64,000 bases of DNA from Clostridia bacterium (GTDB lineage Bacteria; Bacillota; Clostridia; TANB77; CAG-508). The notes under the pieces were generated by a model that saw nothing but the letters and a program-made list of their open reading frames with translations, was not told where the DNA came from and made no database searches. Position 1 is the stretch's first letter; the number at the start of each line of letters is the position of its first letter. This document shows, in pieces, positions 41,986 through 52,504 of this stretch. Made by a program: the position numbers and the translations under genes. The stretch covers positions 39,137-103,136 of the forward strand of contig JAAWDR010000012.1 in assembly GCA_022793875.1 (NCBI GenBank), in the 5' to 3' direction.

Positions 41986-43050
41986 ATGAGATTTGTAACA
42001 GATGAAGAATCAAAAAAAGCATATAAAAAATTTTTAGAAGAACATGAAAGATGTAATTTTCAACAATCATTAGAATGGGCAGAAATAAAAAAGCCAAACT
42101 GGACACCAGAAGTAATATTAGCAGAAGATGAAGAAAACAACATAATAGGCTCATTATGTGTATTAATAAGAAAAATGCCAATATTCGGAAATATAATGTA
42201 TTCATCAAGAGGACCAGTATGTAACATACATGACATAGCAGTAATGAAACAACTTACAGATGGAGCAAAAGAATTAGCAAAAAAATACAATGCAATGGCA
42301 TTAAGAATAGAACCAGACATAGAAAGTGAAGATCAAGTATTTAGAGATGTAGTAACAAATTTAGGATACAAAATAAAAGATGATGCAAAAGACTTCAAAG
42401 ATGAAATACAACCAAGATATGTATTCAGATTAGACATAAAAGGAAAAAGTGAAGAAGAAATAATGGCAGGATTTCATCAAAAATGGAGATACAATATACG
42501 TTTAGCAACAAAAAAAGGAGTAGAAGTAAAAGAAGGAACAAGAGAAGATTTAAAAGACTTTCACAAAATAATGCTAGAAACAGGAAATAGAGATGGATTT
42601 ATAACAAGACCATTAGAATACTTTGAAAAGATGTATGATAATATGGTACCAACAGGACATATGAAATTATTAATGGCATATTATGAAGGAAAACCAATAT
42701 CAGGAGTAATACCAATCTTCTATGGAAATAAAACATGGTACCTATATGGAGCAAGCAGTAATCAACATAGAAACTTAATGCCAAATTATTTGTTACAATG
42801 GGAAATGATAAAAATGGCAATAGCAAGAAAAGATGATATGTATGACTTTAGAGGAGTATCAGGAGTTGTTGATGAGAGCCATCCACAATATGGATTATAT
42901 AGATTTAAAAAAGGATTTGGAGCAAAATTTACAGAATTCATAGGGGAAATATATATACCATATAAACCATTAACATACAAATTATATAAATTTTCAGAGA
43001 AAACATTTAGAACATTGAGACAAATAAAGAGAAATTTAAGAAAAAAATAA
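41986..43050 (+). CDS. FemAB-family peptidyltransferase
   Basis: NFQQSLEWAEIK, MYSSRGPVCN, FHQKWRYNIRLATKKGVEV, YDFRGVSG, GLYRFKKGFG. Confidence 0.92.
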   Translation: MRFVTDEESKKAYKKFLEEHERCNFQQSLEWAEIKKPNWTPEVILAEDEENNIIGSLCVLIRKMPIFGNIMYSSRGPVCNIHDIAVMKQLTDGAKELAKKYNAMALRIEPDIESEDQVFRDVVTNLGYKIKDDAKDFKDEIQPRYVFRLDIKGKSEEEIMAGFHQKWRYNIRLATKKGVEVKEGTREDLKDFHKIMLETGNRDGFITRPLEYFEKMYDNMVPTGHMKLLMAYYEGKPISGVIPIFYGNKTWYLYGASSNQHRNLMPNYLLQWEMIKMAIARKDDMYDFRGVSGVVDESHPQYGLYRFKKGFGAKFTEFIGEIYIPYKPLTYKLYKFSEKTFRTLRQIKRNLRKK

Positions 43051-43056
43051 AGGAAG

Positions 43057-43115
43057 ATGTGTCCCAGATGGGACAAAATGTCCCAAACAGAAACGTCCCC
43101 GATGGGACATGGAGG
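43057..43115 (+). repeat. GTCCC/GGGAC multi-hairpin element, copy 2 (upstream of alr)
   Basis: atgtgtcccagatgggacaaaatgtcccaaacagaaacgtccccgatgggacatggagg. Confidence 0.85.
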
Positions 43116-43119
43116 AAAA

Positions 43120-44238
43120 ATGAAATCAGTAGTAATAAATAAAAATGATTTAAGACATAACATAAAAAAAATAAAAGAACATGCAAAAAAGAATTTACCT
43201 GATGACAATGGAAATAAAGTAAAAATAATAGCAGTTGTAAAATCAAATGGATATGGATTAGGAATTGTAGAATATACTAAATTTTTAATAGATAATGGAA
43301 TAAACTTTTTTGCAGTATCGACAGTTGAAGAAGCGATAAAATTAAGAGAAGCAGGAATTAAAGAAAGAATATTAATGTTATCATCAACAGCTATAAAAAA
43401 GGAAGTTAGAACATTAATTGACAATGATATTATATTAACAATTGGTTCAAAAGAAGCTCTGGATATTGCCCAAAAAATTGGACAAGAATTAGATAAAAAA
43501 ATAAAAGTTCATATAAAAATAGATACTGGTTTTGGAAGATATGGATTTGTATATAATAATAGAGAAGAAATAATCAAATGTTTAAAGCCAGCAGAAAATA
43601 TAGAAATAGAAGGGACATTTGCACATTTTTCAAATGCTTATTATGATGATAAATATACAAAAATTCAATTTGACAGGTTTATTAATTGTATTGAAGTTCT
43701 AAAAATGAATGAAATAGAAACAGGAATATTGCATGTTTGTAACACATCAGCATTTATAAAGTTTCCAAGCATGCATTTAAATGCTGTAAGGATTGGTTCG
43801 GCATTTACAGGAAGAATATCATTTAATAATTCAATGGGATTAAGAAAAATAGGATATTTGAAATCAAATGTATCTGAAATAAAAGAACTTCCAGCAAATT
43901 TTAATATAGGATATTCTAATACGTATAAAACAAAAAAAGAAACAAAAGTTGCAATAGTACCTTGTGGATATTCTGATGGATTTAATATACAAGTAGGAAA
44001 AGATATGTTAAGAGGGATTGATAAACTTAGATATCTTGCAGAAGATTTTAGAATGTTATTAAAAAAGCAAAGGCTATATGTAGAGATTAATGGAAATAAA
44101 TGTCCAATATTAGGAAGAGTAGGAACTTATCATGTTACAGTAGATATAACAGGAAGAGATGTAAAAATAGGTGATGAGGTTATTTTAAGTCAGAGTATTA
44201 AGCATGTGGATAGTTCTATTAAAAGGGAGTGGAGATAA
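43120..44238 (+). CDS. alr: alanine racemase
   Basis: AVVKSNGYGLGI; HIKIDTGFGRYGF; VPCGYSDGF; start ATG 43120 after GGAGG. Confidence 0.93.
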   Translation: MKSVVINKNDLRHNIKKIKEHAKKNLPDDNGNKVKIIAVVKSNGYGLGIVEYTKFLIDNGINFFAVSTVEEAIKLREAGIKERILMLSSTAIKKEVRTLIDNDIILTIGSKEALDIAQKIGQELDKKIKVHIKIDTGFGRYGFVYNNREEIIKCLKPAENIEIEGTFAHFSNAYYDDKYTKIQFDRFINCIEVLKMNEIETGILHVCNTSAFIKFPSMHLNAVRIGSAFTGRISFNNSMGLRKIGYLKSNVSEIKELPANFNIGYSNTYKTKKETKVAIVPCGYSDGFNIQVGKDMLRGIDKLRYLAEDFRMLLKKQRLYVEINGNKCPILGRVGTYHVTVDITGRDVKIGDEVILSQSIKHVDSSIKREWR

Positions 44239-45290
44239 TGAAAGAAGAAAAGCAAGAAAATACAAATAATGGAGAAATGAAAAAAGGTTTTTTCAAGAAA
44301 ATATGGTATTCAATAGATAAAGTTGAAAAATATTCAGAACTTTCAGCAGAAGGATTTGGAAAAGCTATAAGATATTTAATAACTTTAATAGTAATGTTAG
44401 CAATAGTTTCAGCAGGTGTTACTGTTTTTAGAACGAGTAAACAAATGAAACAGGTTAGTGAGTATATAAAAGAAAATGCTCCTGAATTTAAATATAGTGA
44501 TGGGATTTTGGATATTGATATAAATGAACCAATAATAAATGAAAATGAAAACTTCGGGAAAATAATAGTTGATACAATTTCAGAAACAGAAGATATACAA
44601 AATCAGTATATGGATGATATAAAAAAAGAAAAAAGAGCTGTAGTTGTATTAAAAGATAAATTAATTTTAAAAGAAACTGAAAATAATATAGTTTATAAAT
44701 ATGAAGAATTGTTTAAAGAGTTAAATATTTCAGAGTTTAGTAAAGATGATTTAGCAAGTTATCTAGTAAGTTCAGTAATGATGCCTTTATATTTAAATTT
44801 ATTTTTAGTATTATTTATATATGCGCTTGTTATGCAAGCTATGAATACAGTGTTTTATATAATTATTATAAGTATATTTGGATATTTAACATCAATGATT
44901 TTAAGATTGAAAATAAGATATGTTGCTGTATTTAATATGGCAGTATATTCAATAACATTGCCAACATTGCTATATATTATATACCTAGGAGTAAATGCTT
45001 TTGTTAATTATGTAGTTCCTTATTTTGAAGTTATGTATATGTTAGTGGCAACAATTTATATGATTGCAGCATTATTTATATTAAAATCAGAGTTTAATAA
45101 AAAACAAGGAGAAGTTCAAAAAATTATTGAAATTGAAAAAGAAATAAAAGAAGATATGAAACAAGAGGAGAATAAAAAACAAGAAAAAGAAGAAAATAAG
45201 AATAAAAATAAAGATACAGATAAAAAAGAAAAGAAAGAAACAAATAATGATACAAACAATGGAGAGCAACCAGAAGGGTCTAATGCATGA
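44238..45290 (+). CDS. DUF1189-type membrane protein
   Basis: FFKKIWYSIDKVEKYSELSAEGFGKAIRYL; Lys/Glu-rich tail. Confidence 0.7.
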   Translation: MKEEKQENTNNGEMKKGFFKKIWYSIDKVEKYSELSAEGFGKAIRYLITLIVMLAIVSAGVTVFRTSKQMKQVSEYIKENAPEFKYSDGILDIDINEPIINENENFGKIIVDTISETEDIQNQYMDDIKKEKRAVVVLKDKLILKETENNIVYKYEELFKELNISEFSKDDLASYLVSSVMMPLYLNLFLVLFIYALVMQAMNTVFYIIIISIFGYLTSMILRLKIRYVAVFNMAVYSITLPTLLYIIYLGVNAFVNYVVPYFEVMYMLVATIYMIAALFILKSEFNKKQGEVQKIIEIEKEIKEDMKQEENKKQEKEENKNKNKDTDKKEKKETNNDTNNGEQPEGSNA

Positions 45291-45323
45291 TAAATATATC
45301 ATAAAATTGTATAAGTTTTTGAA

Positions 45324-45444
45324 ATATAGTAATAGTTTTAACATTTCTCAGCTCTTCCCACTGATGCTGTAACAATGCTAAGCATTTAACAGCATTCAGT
45401 GGTCCCCACGTGAGCTTCGTACATTTTTAAAACTATTACTATAT
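45324..45444. repeat. nested palindromic element upstream of ftsH
   Basis: 17-bp perfect outer repeat (atatagtaatagtttta / taaaactattactatat) enclosing AGCTC...GAGCT and CCACTGATGCTGT...ACAGCATTCAGTGG. Confidence 0.8.
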
Positions 45445-45505
45445 ATAAATTACAATATTATGATAAATATAGAAGGAAAAATATATAAGAAAGGATATGA
45501 TATAA

Positions 45506-47296
45506 ATGGATAAGAATAAAAACAATAAGAAAAAAAAGAGTTTAATAATGTCATCAATATCTTTGATTGTATTAGTTATTATTTTAGCTGGTACAGCTAT
45601 TTATCTTATAAATAATAAAGATGAGAAAGATGATAAAACGATTTCATATACAGATTTAATTAAAGAAATATCTTATGGGAATATTGAAAAAGTTGAAATG
45701 ACAGTTGGAAGTACAAGTATTAAAGTAAAAATTAAAGATGTTGAAGAAGAAAAAAGAGCAATAATTCCAAATACAGAAGCTTTTGTAGAATTAATACATC
45801 AAAGAGCAGCAGAAGGAAATGATATTGAGTTAAAACAAAATCCAAGAAGTGTTTGGACACAAATACCAGCAACAATTTTAAGCTTATTTCCTACATTTAT
45901 AATGCTTGCATTATTTATAATGATATTTAAAATGCAAGGTTTAGGTGAAAAAGGACAAGTTTATGAAGAAACAGAAAGAAAAACAAAAATCAAATTTAAA
46001 GATGTTGCAGGATTAGATGAAGAAAAAGAAGAATTAATTGAGATAGTGGATTTTTTGAAAAAACCAGAGAAATTTACTAAAATGGGAGCAAAAGTTCCAA
46101 GAGGAGTTTTATTATATGGAAAACCTGGAACAGGAAAAACATTAATAGCAAAAGCAATAGCTGGAGAAGCAGATGTTCCATTTATATCAATGAGTGGTTC
46201 AGAATTCATAGAAATGTTTGCAGGACTTGGAGCTTCTAGAGTAAGAAAGTTATTTGACAAAGCAAGAAAATTAGCACCATGTATAGTATTTATTGACGAA
46301 ATAGATGCAATAGGAGCAAGAAGAACATCAAATAGTGGAGCAGAAACAGAAAATAATCAAACATTAAATCAATTATTAGTTGAAATGGACGGATTTAGTT
46401 CAGAAGAAACAATAATAGTATTAGCAGCAACAAACAGACCAGAAATGTTAGATAAAGCTTTATTAAGACCAGGAAGATTTGATAGACAAATAACAATACC
46501 AACACCAGACTTAAAGGGAAGATTAGATATTTTAAAAATCCACAGTGAAGGAAAAAGATTAGCAGATGGAGTTAATTTAGAAAGCATAGCAGAAGATACA
46601 GCTGGATTTACAGGAGCTGAGCTTGCAAACATTTTAAATGAAGCAGCAATTATAGCAACAATAAATAAACATGAAGATATAGAAAATTCAGATATAGAAG
46701 AAGCGATTAAAAAAGTTACAGTAGGATTAGAAAAACATAGTAGAGTATATTCTGAAAAAGACAAAAAATTAACAGCATATCACGAAGCAGGACATGCAGT
46801 AGTTAGTAAATATCTAGAAACACAAACAGATGTAAAAGAAGTATCTATAATACCAAGAGGGGTAGCTGGTGGATATACAATGTATAAATCTGATGAAGAT
46901 AAATATTATATATCAAAAACAGAAATGAAAGAAAAATTAGTAGCACTACTTGGTGGAAGAGCTGCTGAAAAATTAGTATTAGATGATATTTCAACAGGAG
47001 CAAGTAATGATATAGAAGTTGCAACAAAAATTGCAAGAGAAATGGTTACAAAATATGGTATGAGTGATAATTTAGGACCAATTGATTTCCAAGGAAAAGA
47101 ACAAAACGATATGTTTGTTTTTGGAGAAAATATTGGAGATAAAATAGGTGCAGAAGTAAAGTTATTAATTGATGAAGCTTATAATGAAGCTCAAAAACTA
47201 TTAATAGAACATAGAGATAAGTTAGATACAATTGCACAAATTTTACTTGAAAAAGAAAAAATTAATGAGCAAGAATTTAAGAAAATATTTGAATAG
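45506..47296 (+). CDS. ftsH: ATP-dependent zinc metalloprotease FtsH
   Basis: GKPGTGKTLIAKAIAGEA, SGSEFIEMFAGLGASRVR, HEAGHAV. Confidence 0.98.
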   Translation: MDKNKNNKKKKSLIMSSISLIVLVIILAGTAIYLINNKDEKDDKTISYTDLIKEISYGNIEKVEMTVGSTSIKVKIKDVEEEKRAIIPNTEAFVELIHQRAAEGNDIELKQNPRSVWTQIPATILSLFPTFIMLALFIMIFKMQGLGEKGQVYEETERKTKIKFKDVAGLDEEKEELIEIVDFLKKPEKFTKMGAKVPRGVLLYGKPGTGKTLIAKAIAGEADVPFISMSGSEFIEMFAGLGASRVRKLFDKARKLAPCIVFIDEIDAIGARRTSNSGAETENNQTLNQLLVEMDGFSSEETIIVLAATNRPEMLDKALLRPGRFDRQITIPTPDLKGRLDILKIHSEGKRLADGVNLESIAEDTAGFTGAELANILNEAAIIATINKHEDIENSDIEEAIKKVTVGLEKHSRVYSEKDKKLTAYHEAGHAVVSKYLETQTDVKEVSIIPRGVAGGYTMYKSDEDKYYISKTEMKEKLVALLGGRAAEKLVLDDISTGASNDIEVATKIAREMVTKYGMSDNLGPIDFQGKEQNDMFVFGENIGDKIGAEVKLLIDEAYNEAQKLLIEHRDKLDTIAQILLEKEKINEQEFKKIFE

Positions 47297-47370
47297 TGTG
47301 TCAAAGTGTGCCAAAAGGGACGTACCTTTTTGGCACATTTTTGAACCAAAAGGGCGTCCCTATTGACACA
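47297..47370. terminator. nested palindromic convergent terminator
   Basis: TGTGTCAA...TTGACACA outer; GTGCCAAAAGG-gacgta-CCTTTTTGGCAC inner; alternative AGGGACG/CGTCCCT. Confidence 0.75.
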
Positions 47371-48772
47371 AATTATAAATAGCTTTTGCATAGATATCAC
47401 ATGCAAGCATTAAGTTATCAATAGAAATAAATTCATCAGTCTGATGACACATATCTTTTTGACCAGGAAGATTTGCTCCAAAAGATACAAAATTATCAAA
47501 AGCTCTAGCATAAGTAGCACCGCCAATGGCAATTGGAATGGCATTTGAATTTGTAGTTTCATTATAAATTTGGCAAAGAGTTTTTACTAAATAAGAGTCT
47601 TTTGAAACATATAAAGGTGTTTTTTTACCAGTAAATCCATAGTATATGTTATTAAAATTTTTACAAATTAAAGAAAATTTTTCTTCAACTAGTTCAAATT
47701 TTGTGTTGATAGGAACTCTTAAATTAAATCCTATTTTTAAATCATTTCTTTCAAAACCAAATTGACCAACATTTAAGGTTAATTCTCCAGATTCATCAGG
47801 AAAATTAATATCTAATCTTTCACCATGTATATCTAAGCCAATATATTGGGTGAATAAATTAAAAATAGGAATTTGAATATTATAATTTTTAAATAATTTA
47901 TCTAATAAAATAATTAGTCTTGAAATAGCATTAATACCTAAATCTGGATGAGCGGCATGTGCTTGAATACCGTGAGATGTTATTTTTAGTTCATTTTGAC
48001 TTATAATTTCAGTATTAATATCAAAATCATTTTTTGATACAAAATCTTTAATAAAATTAATAACATCAGTAATTTTAATACGATTTTTAATAAATAAATT
48101 ACAACTACAATATTTAGGAACTACATTTAAAGGATTGTTATTGCAATCAATATTGATTAATACAATATCTTTATTTTCGTAGTTTGAATAATCCATTAAT
48201 AAAAAAGGAGATATAAGACCTTTTTCTGCATAGATACAAGGAAAATCAGCATCAGGGCTAAAACCAATTGATGGTATTTCTTCATGTTCTTTATAATATT
48301 CAATACATTTCCAGTCATTTTCTTCATTTAATCCTAAAATTAATCTAATACGTTTATTTAATGTAATTGAATTTTCATTACAATAATCAATAAAAGCTTT
48401 CATAGCATATAAACTTGCTACTACAGGCCCCTTATCATCAATAGCTCCTCTGCCATAAATTTTATTATCAACAATTTGACCTTCAAATGGAGGATATGTC
48501 CAATTTTCGCCTTCTGGAACAATATCTAAATGACCAACAATTCCAATTAACTCATCTCCTGAGCCACATTCTATATATCCACAATAATTGTCAATATTTT
48601 TTGTTTTAAATCCTAAAGCATTTCCTAAATCTAACATATAATTTAAAGCTTTTACAGTATTTTCACCAAAAGGTTCATTAGGATTTTTGGATTTACTGTA
48701 TACACTCGGTATTTTGATTAATTCTTGCAGACTTTTAATAATTTCTTCTTGATTTATATAGTTTTTAAACAT
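47360..48772 (-). CDS. pepV: M20 family dipeptidase (PepV-like)
   Basis: VGHLDIVPEGENW, YGRGAIDDKGPV, LGLNEEND. Confidence 0.92.
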   Translation of the reverse strand: MFKNYINQEEIIKSLQELIKIPSVYSKSKNPNEPFGENTVKALNYMLDLGNALGFKTKNIDNYCGYIECGSGDELIGIVGHLDIVPEGENWTYPPFEGQIVDNKIYGRGAIDDKGPVVASLYAMKAFIDYCNENSITLNKRIRLILGLNEENDWKCIEYYKEHEEIPSIGFSPDADFPCIYAEKGLISPFLLMDYSNYENKDIVLINIDCNNNPLNVVPKYCSCNLFIKNRIKITDVINFIKDFVSKNDFDINTEIISQNELKITSHGIQAHAAHPDLGINAISRLIILLDKLFKNYNIQIPIFNLFTQYIGLDIHGERLDINFPDESGELTLNVGQFGFERNDLKIGFNLRVPINTKFELVEEKFSLICKNFNNIYYGFTGKKTPLYVSKDSYLVKTLCQIYNETTNSNAIPIAIGGATYARAFDNFVSFGANLPGQKDMCHQTDEFISIDNLMLACDIYAKAIYNLCQ

Positions 48773-48980
48773 TTTTCACAACCTTTCTATAAAGATTATA
48801 ACATATATATTATAAAATATGCTGTGATATTCTTAATAAAATTAAAAAATATTTACATTTATATTACATTTATTTTATATTTTTATTACATATATTGAAG
48901 AAAATGTATATAAATTATAAAATAAGCTTATATTTAAATATTATATATAAGAAATAGAATTATATTAAGGAGACTTGTTT

Positions 48981-49817
48981 ATGAAAAATAATAAAATAGA
49001 AAATATTGGTGAGTTAAAACAAATTGCAAATGATGTAAGAAAAGGAATAATAGAAGCAGTATATAGTGGAAAATCAGGCCATCCAGGAGGTTCATTATCG
49101 ATTACAGACATAATGACAGTATTATATTTTAATGAAATGAATATAAATCCAGAACAACCAAAAGATGAAAATAGAGACAGACTAGTATTATCAAAAGGAC
49201 ATTGTGCACCAGCATTATACTCAACATTAGCAAGAAGAGGATTTTTTGAATCACAAGAATTGAAAACACTAAGAAATATAGAAAGTAGATTACAAGGACA
49301 TCCTGATATGAAAAATATACCTGGTGTAGATATGACAACAGGTTCATTAGGACAAGGATTGTCATCTGCAAATGGAATGGCAATTGCAGGAAAATTGGAT
49401 AATAAGGATTATAGAGTATATTGCATTTTAGGTGATGGAGAAATAGAAGAAGGTCAAGTGTGGGAAGCTGCAATGGCATCTAGCAAATATAAATTAGATA
49501 ACTTATGTGTAATTGTAGATAACAACAATTTACAAATAGATGGAACTATTGAAGAAGTTATGAGCTCATATCCAATAGATGAAAAATTTAGAAGTTTTGG
49601 ATTTCAAATAATAAATATTGATGGACATGATATTGATGAAATAATAAAAGCATTTGAAGTTGCTAAAAATGTAAAAGGAAAGCCTACATGTATTATTGCA
49701 AAAACAATAAAAGGTAAAGGGGTATCTTTTATGGAAAATCAAGTAGGATGGCATGGAAAAGCACCAAATGAAGAACAATATAGGCAAGCAATGGAAGAAT
49801 TGTCAAAAAATGCTTGA
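48981..49817 (+). CDS. transketolase, N-terminal subunit
   Basis: SGHPGGSLSITDIMTVLYF; LSKGHCAPALYSTLA; GSLGQGLSSANGMAI; ILGDGEIEEGQVWEAAMA. Confidence 0.94.
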   Translation: MKNNKIENIGELKQIANDVRKGIIEAVYSGKSGHPGGSLSITDIMTVLYFNEMNINPEQPKDENRDRLVLSKGHCAPALYSTLARRGFFESQELKTLRNIESRLQGHPDMKNIPGVDMTTGSLGQGLSSANGMAIAGKLDNKDYRVYCILGDGEIEEGQVWEAAMASSKYKLDNLCVIVDNNNLQIDGTIEEVMSSYPIDEKFRSFGFQIINIDGHDIDEIIKAFEVAKNVKGKPTCIIAKTIKGKGVSFMENQVGWHGKAPNEEQYRQAMEELSKNA

Positions 49818-49849
49818 CATTGTATAAAAAAGATGTTAAAATTAATAAC

Positions 49850-49975
49850 TGTAATCCGCTTAGTCAAGGTTCATAAAGACTAATTAAGTTTAGTTACCTT
49901 AAATTCTTATAATTTTTCAAAATTTATAATGAGTAAAGTAAATGGATTAGCGAGTATACAAATAAGGGAGGTGCA
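49850..49975 (+). promoter_or_regulatory. possible L21 leader
   Basis: Long 5' region with complementary blocks directly upstream of rplU; position-based call only. Confidence 0.35.
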
Positions 49976-49981
49976 TTTTAA

Positions 49982-50326
49982 ATGTACGCAGTAATTGAAA
50001 GTTGTGGAAAACAATACAAAGTAGCAGAAGGAGATGTAATATTTTTCGAAAAATTAGATGCAGAAGAAGGAAAAAAAGTTACTTTTGATAAAGTAGTTTT
50101 AGTATCTGATGAAAAAGTACAAGTAGGAAATCCTTATGTTAAAGGTGTAAAAGTTGAAGGAAAAGTAGTTGCACATGGTAAAGGTAAAAAAATCATTGTT
50201 TTCAAAATGAAAGCTAAAAAGAATTACAGAAGAAAACAAGGACATAGACAACCATATACTAAAGTGGAAATTACAGCTATAAAAACAACTGCAAAAAAAG
50301 CAGCTGAAGAAAAAGTAGAAGCTTAA
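49982..50326 (+). CDS. rplU: 50S ribosomal protein L21
   Basis: [18 protein letters not shown]...[19 protein letters not shown]. Confidence 0.98.
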   Translation: MYAVIESCGKQYKVAEGDVIFFEKLDAEEGKKVTFDKVVLVSDEKVQVGNPYVKGVKVEGKVVAHGKGKKIIVFKMKAKKNYRRKQGHRQPYTKVEITAIKTTAKKAAEEKVEA

Positions 50327-50409
50327 GTCTAAAGTAACTACATAATTAATTAAAAAGATTTTAATTAAGAGAAAATATATAAAACTAAAAGCGAGGGGAG
50401 TGAGAAAGC

Positions 50410-50670
50410 ATGGCTCATAAGAAAGGTCAAGGTAGTTCACACAATGGTCGTGAGAGTGAATCAAAACGTCTTGGTGTAAAAAGAGCTGATGGACAATTTG
50501 TTTTAGCTGGAAATATACTAGTTAGACAAAGAGGAACAAGAGTTTACCCAGGTGTTAATGTAAAAAAAGGTAGCGATGATACATTATATGCAGTAGTAGA
50601 TGGTACTGTAAAATTTGAAAGAAAAGGTAAAGACAAAAAACAAGTTAGTGTTTACCCAGTAGAAGCATAA
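50410..50670 (+). CDS. rpmA: 50S ribosomal protein L27
   Basis: [48 protein letters not shown]. Confidence 0.98.
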   Translation: MAHKKGQGSSHNGRESESKRLGVKRADGQFVLAGNILVRQRGTRVYPGVNVKKGSDDTLYAVVDGTVKFERKGKDKKQVSVYPVEA

Positions 50671-50692
50671 GAAAATAATTCTTATAAGATAA

Positions 50693-50735
50693 AAATATTT
50701 GATTACTTAGATAAAAAGTAGTCAAATATTTTTTC
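50693..50735 (+). terminator. intrinsic terminator
   Basis: AAATATTTGATTACTT...AAGTAGTCAAATATTTTTT. Confidence 0.75.
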
Positions 50736-50878
50736 AGTTAATCCTTATTTTGTTTTTAAAAATTGTAAAAGCCGAGATTATGTAAAAAAGCGAATAGTAA
50801 ATAAAACTATTTTTATTGTACAAAATAGTACTAAGATTTATAATGAAAAAAATAAAACAAAAGAAGGAGAATATAAAA

Positions 50879-52317
50879 ATGAAAGAAAAATTAAATAAAT
50901 ATACTAGATTGTGTAGAAACAATGGAATAACATTAATAGCACTTGTTATAACAATAATCATATTGTTAATTTTGGCAGGAATATCAATATCAACTTTAAC
51001 AGGAAGTGGATTATTAGGAAAAGCAGAAGAGTCTACAAGAATATCAGAAATAAAAAAAATAGAAGAAGAAGCAAGAATATCATATATGGAAAGACAAATG
51101 AAAGAAGTAGCAGATGGGGAACAAGCTACAATGGCAGGAGTAATAAGTGACTTAAGGGAAAAAGGTTACACAATAAAAGAAATAATAAGTGGAACAAACA
51201 GAATAACAGGAGTAAAGTTAAGCACAAGTGAAATATCAATGGAAAAAAATTCAACAGAAGAAATAACTTATGAATATGAATATGCCTCAGGAACGACAAT
51301 AAGATATTTCGTAGAAGTACAAGAAAAAAACTATGAGATATTATTTAATAATGGAGAAATAATAGTAAGTACAGTAGAAACAGATTTAGAAAATATAAAT
51401 AAATTGCCAGAAATAACAGTAACATCAAGTAATAATGAAATAGTAGAAGCACAGAAGACAGAAGATGGAAAAATAACAATAACATCAAAAAATGAAATAG
51501 GAAATGTAGAGATAACAGTGAAAGAAATAAATAGTAATATGTTAGCAAGTTGTAAAGTAATAGTAAAAATTCCAGTAACTGAATTAACAATAGAGCCAAA
51601 ACAAGCAACTGTATATATTGGAATTACAATGAAAATTAGAGCAACTTTAACACCAGAAGATACAACTGATAAAATAATATGGAGTAGTTCAGATGAAAGT
51701 ATAGCAACAGTATCAGAAGATGGAGTAGTAATAGGAAAAAGTAAAGGAGAAGTGATGATTAATGCAACTTGTGGAGATAAAGTAGATACTTGTTTGATAA
51801 CGTCAACAAATGAAATAGATTTAAATGATTATGCAACTGAGAAAGAATTAACCTTAGAAGATTTAGGTTTCACTATAACTGATTCTGGAGAAGGAACTAA
51901 CACTCTTGAAGTTAATAAATTTGGTAGAGGACATTCTAAATATAGATATTATGGACAAGGGACTTTTTGTGCTGAATTAGATGTTACAAAATTATTTGGA
52001 AATAGTATAAATTTGGAGAAATTTTCAGTGGGATTTTTGAATAGTTTAAATACTAGATCACAACGGTTATATAATAGGAAAAGTTACTTTATTAGATGAA
52101 ATGCGGGGGAATTATTGATGATGACACATTTACACGAAGTAGCTTTTCAGGGGGAGAATGGGAAGAATATACTTTTAATTTTAATATTAATGATGTAGTA
52201 AATAAAATTAAGTTTGAAATTTCTTTAAAAACAGATGGTGGACAATCAAGTGGAAATAGCTTTTTTACATCTTATGCAGGTGGTTTCTTTCATGATATAA
52301 AGTTTTTATTAAATTAA
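50879..52317 (+). CDS. prepilin-like N-terminus plus Ig-like (Big2) surface protein, needing two +1 shifts at CGG
   Basis: NNGITLIALVITIIILLILAGISI; VTELTIEPKQATVYIGITMKIRATLTPEDTTDKIIWSSSDESIATVSEDGVV; skipping C at 52064 and 52104 joins ORFs 50816..52099 and 52096..52317 via GYIIGKVTLLDEM. Confidence 0.8.
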
Positions 52318-52504
52318 AGTAAATAAAAAGTGTAATTATTAGACAAAATAATTGCACTATTTTTAATTATGACAATATTTTTTTGAAAAAAACTCAAAAA
52401 TCATTTACATTTTTATTTTTTTTGTATAGAATATATTAAAATGCAGAATAATGTCAAAAAAAGAAACGAAAGAAAATTGAATGAAGTAGAGAGAGGGAAA
52501 ATTA

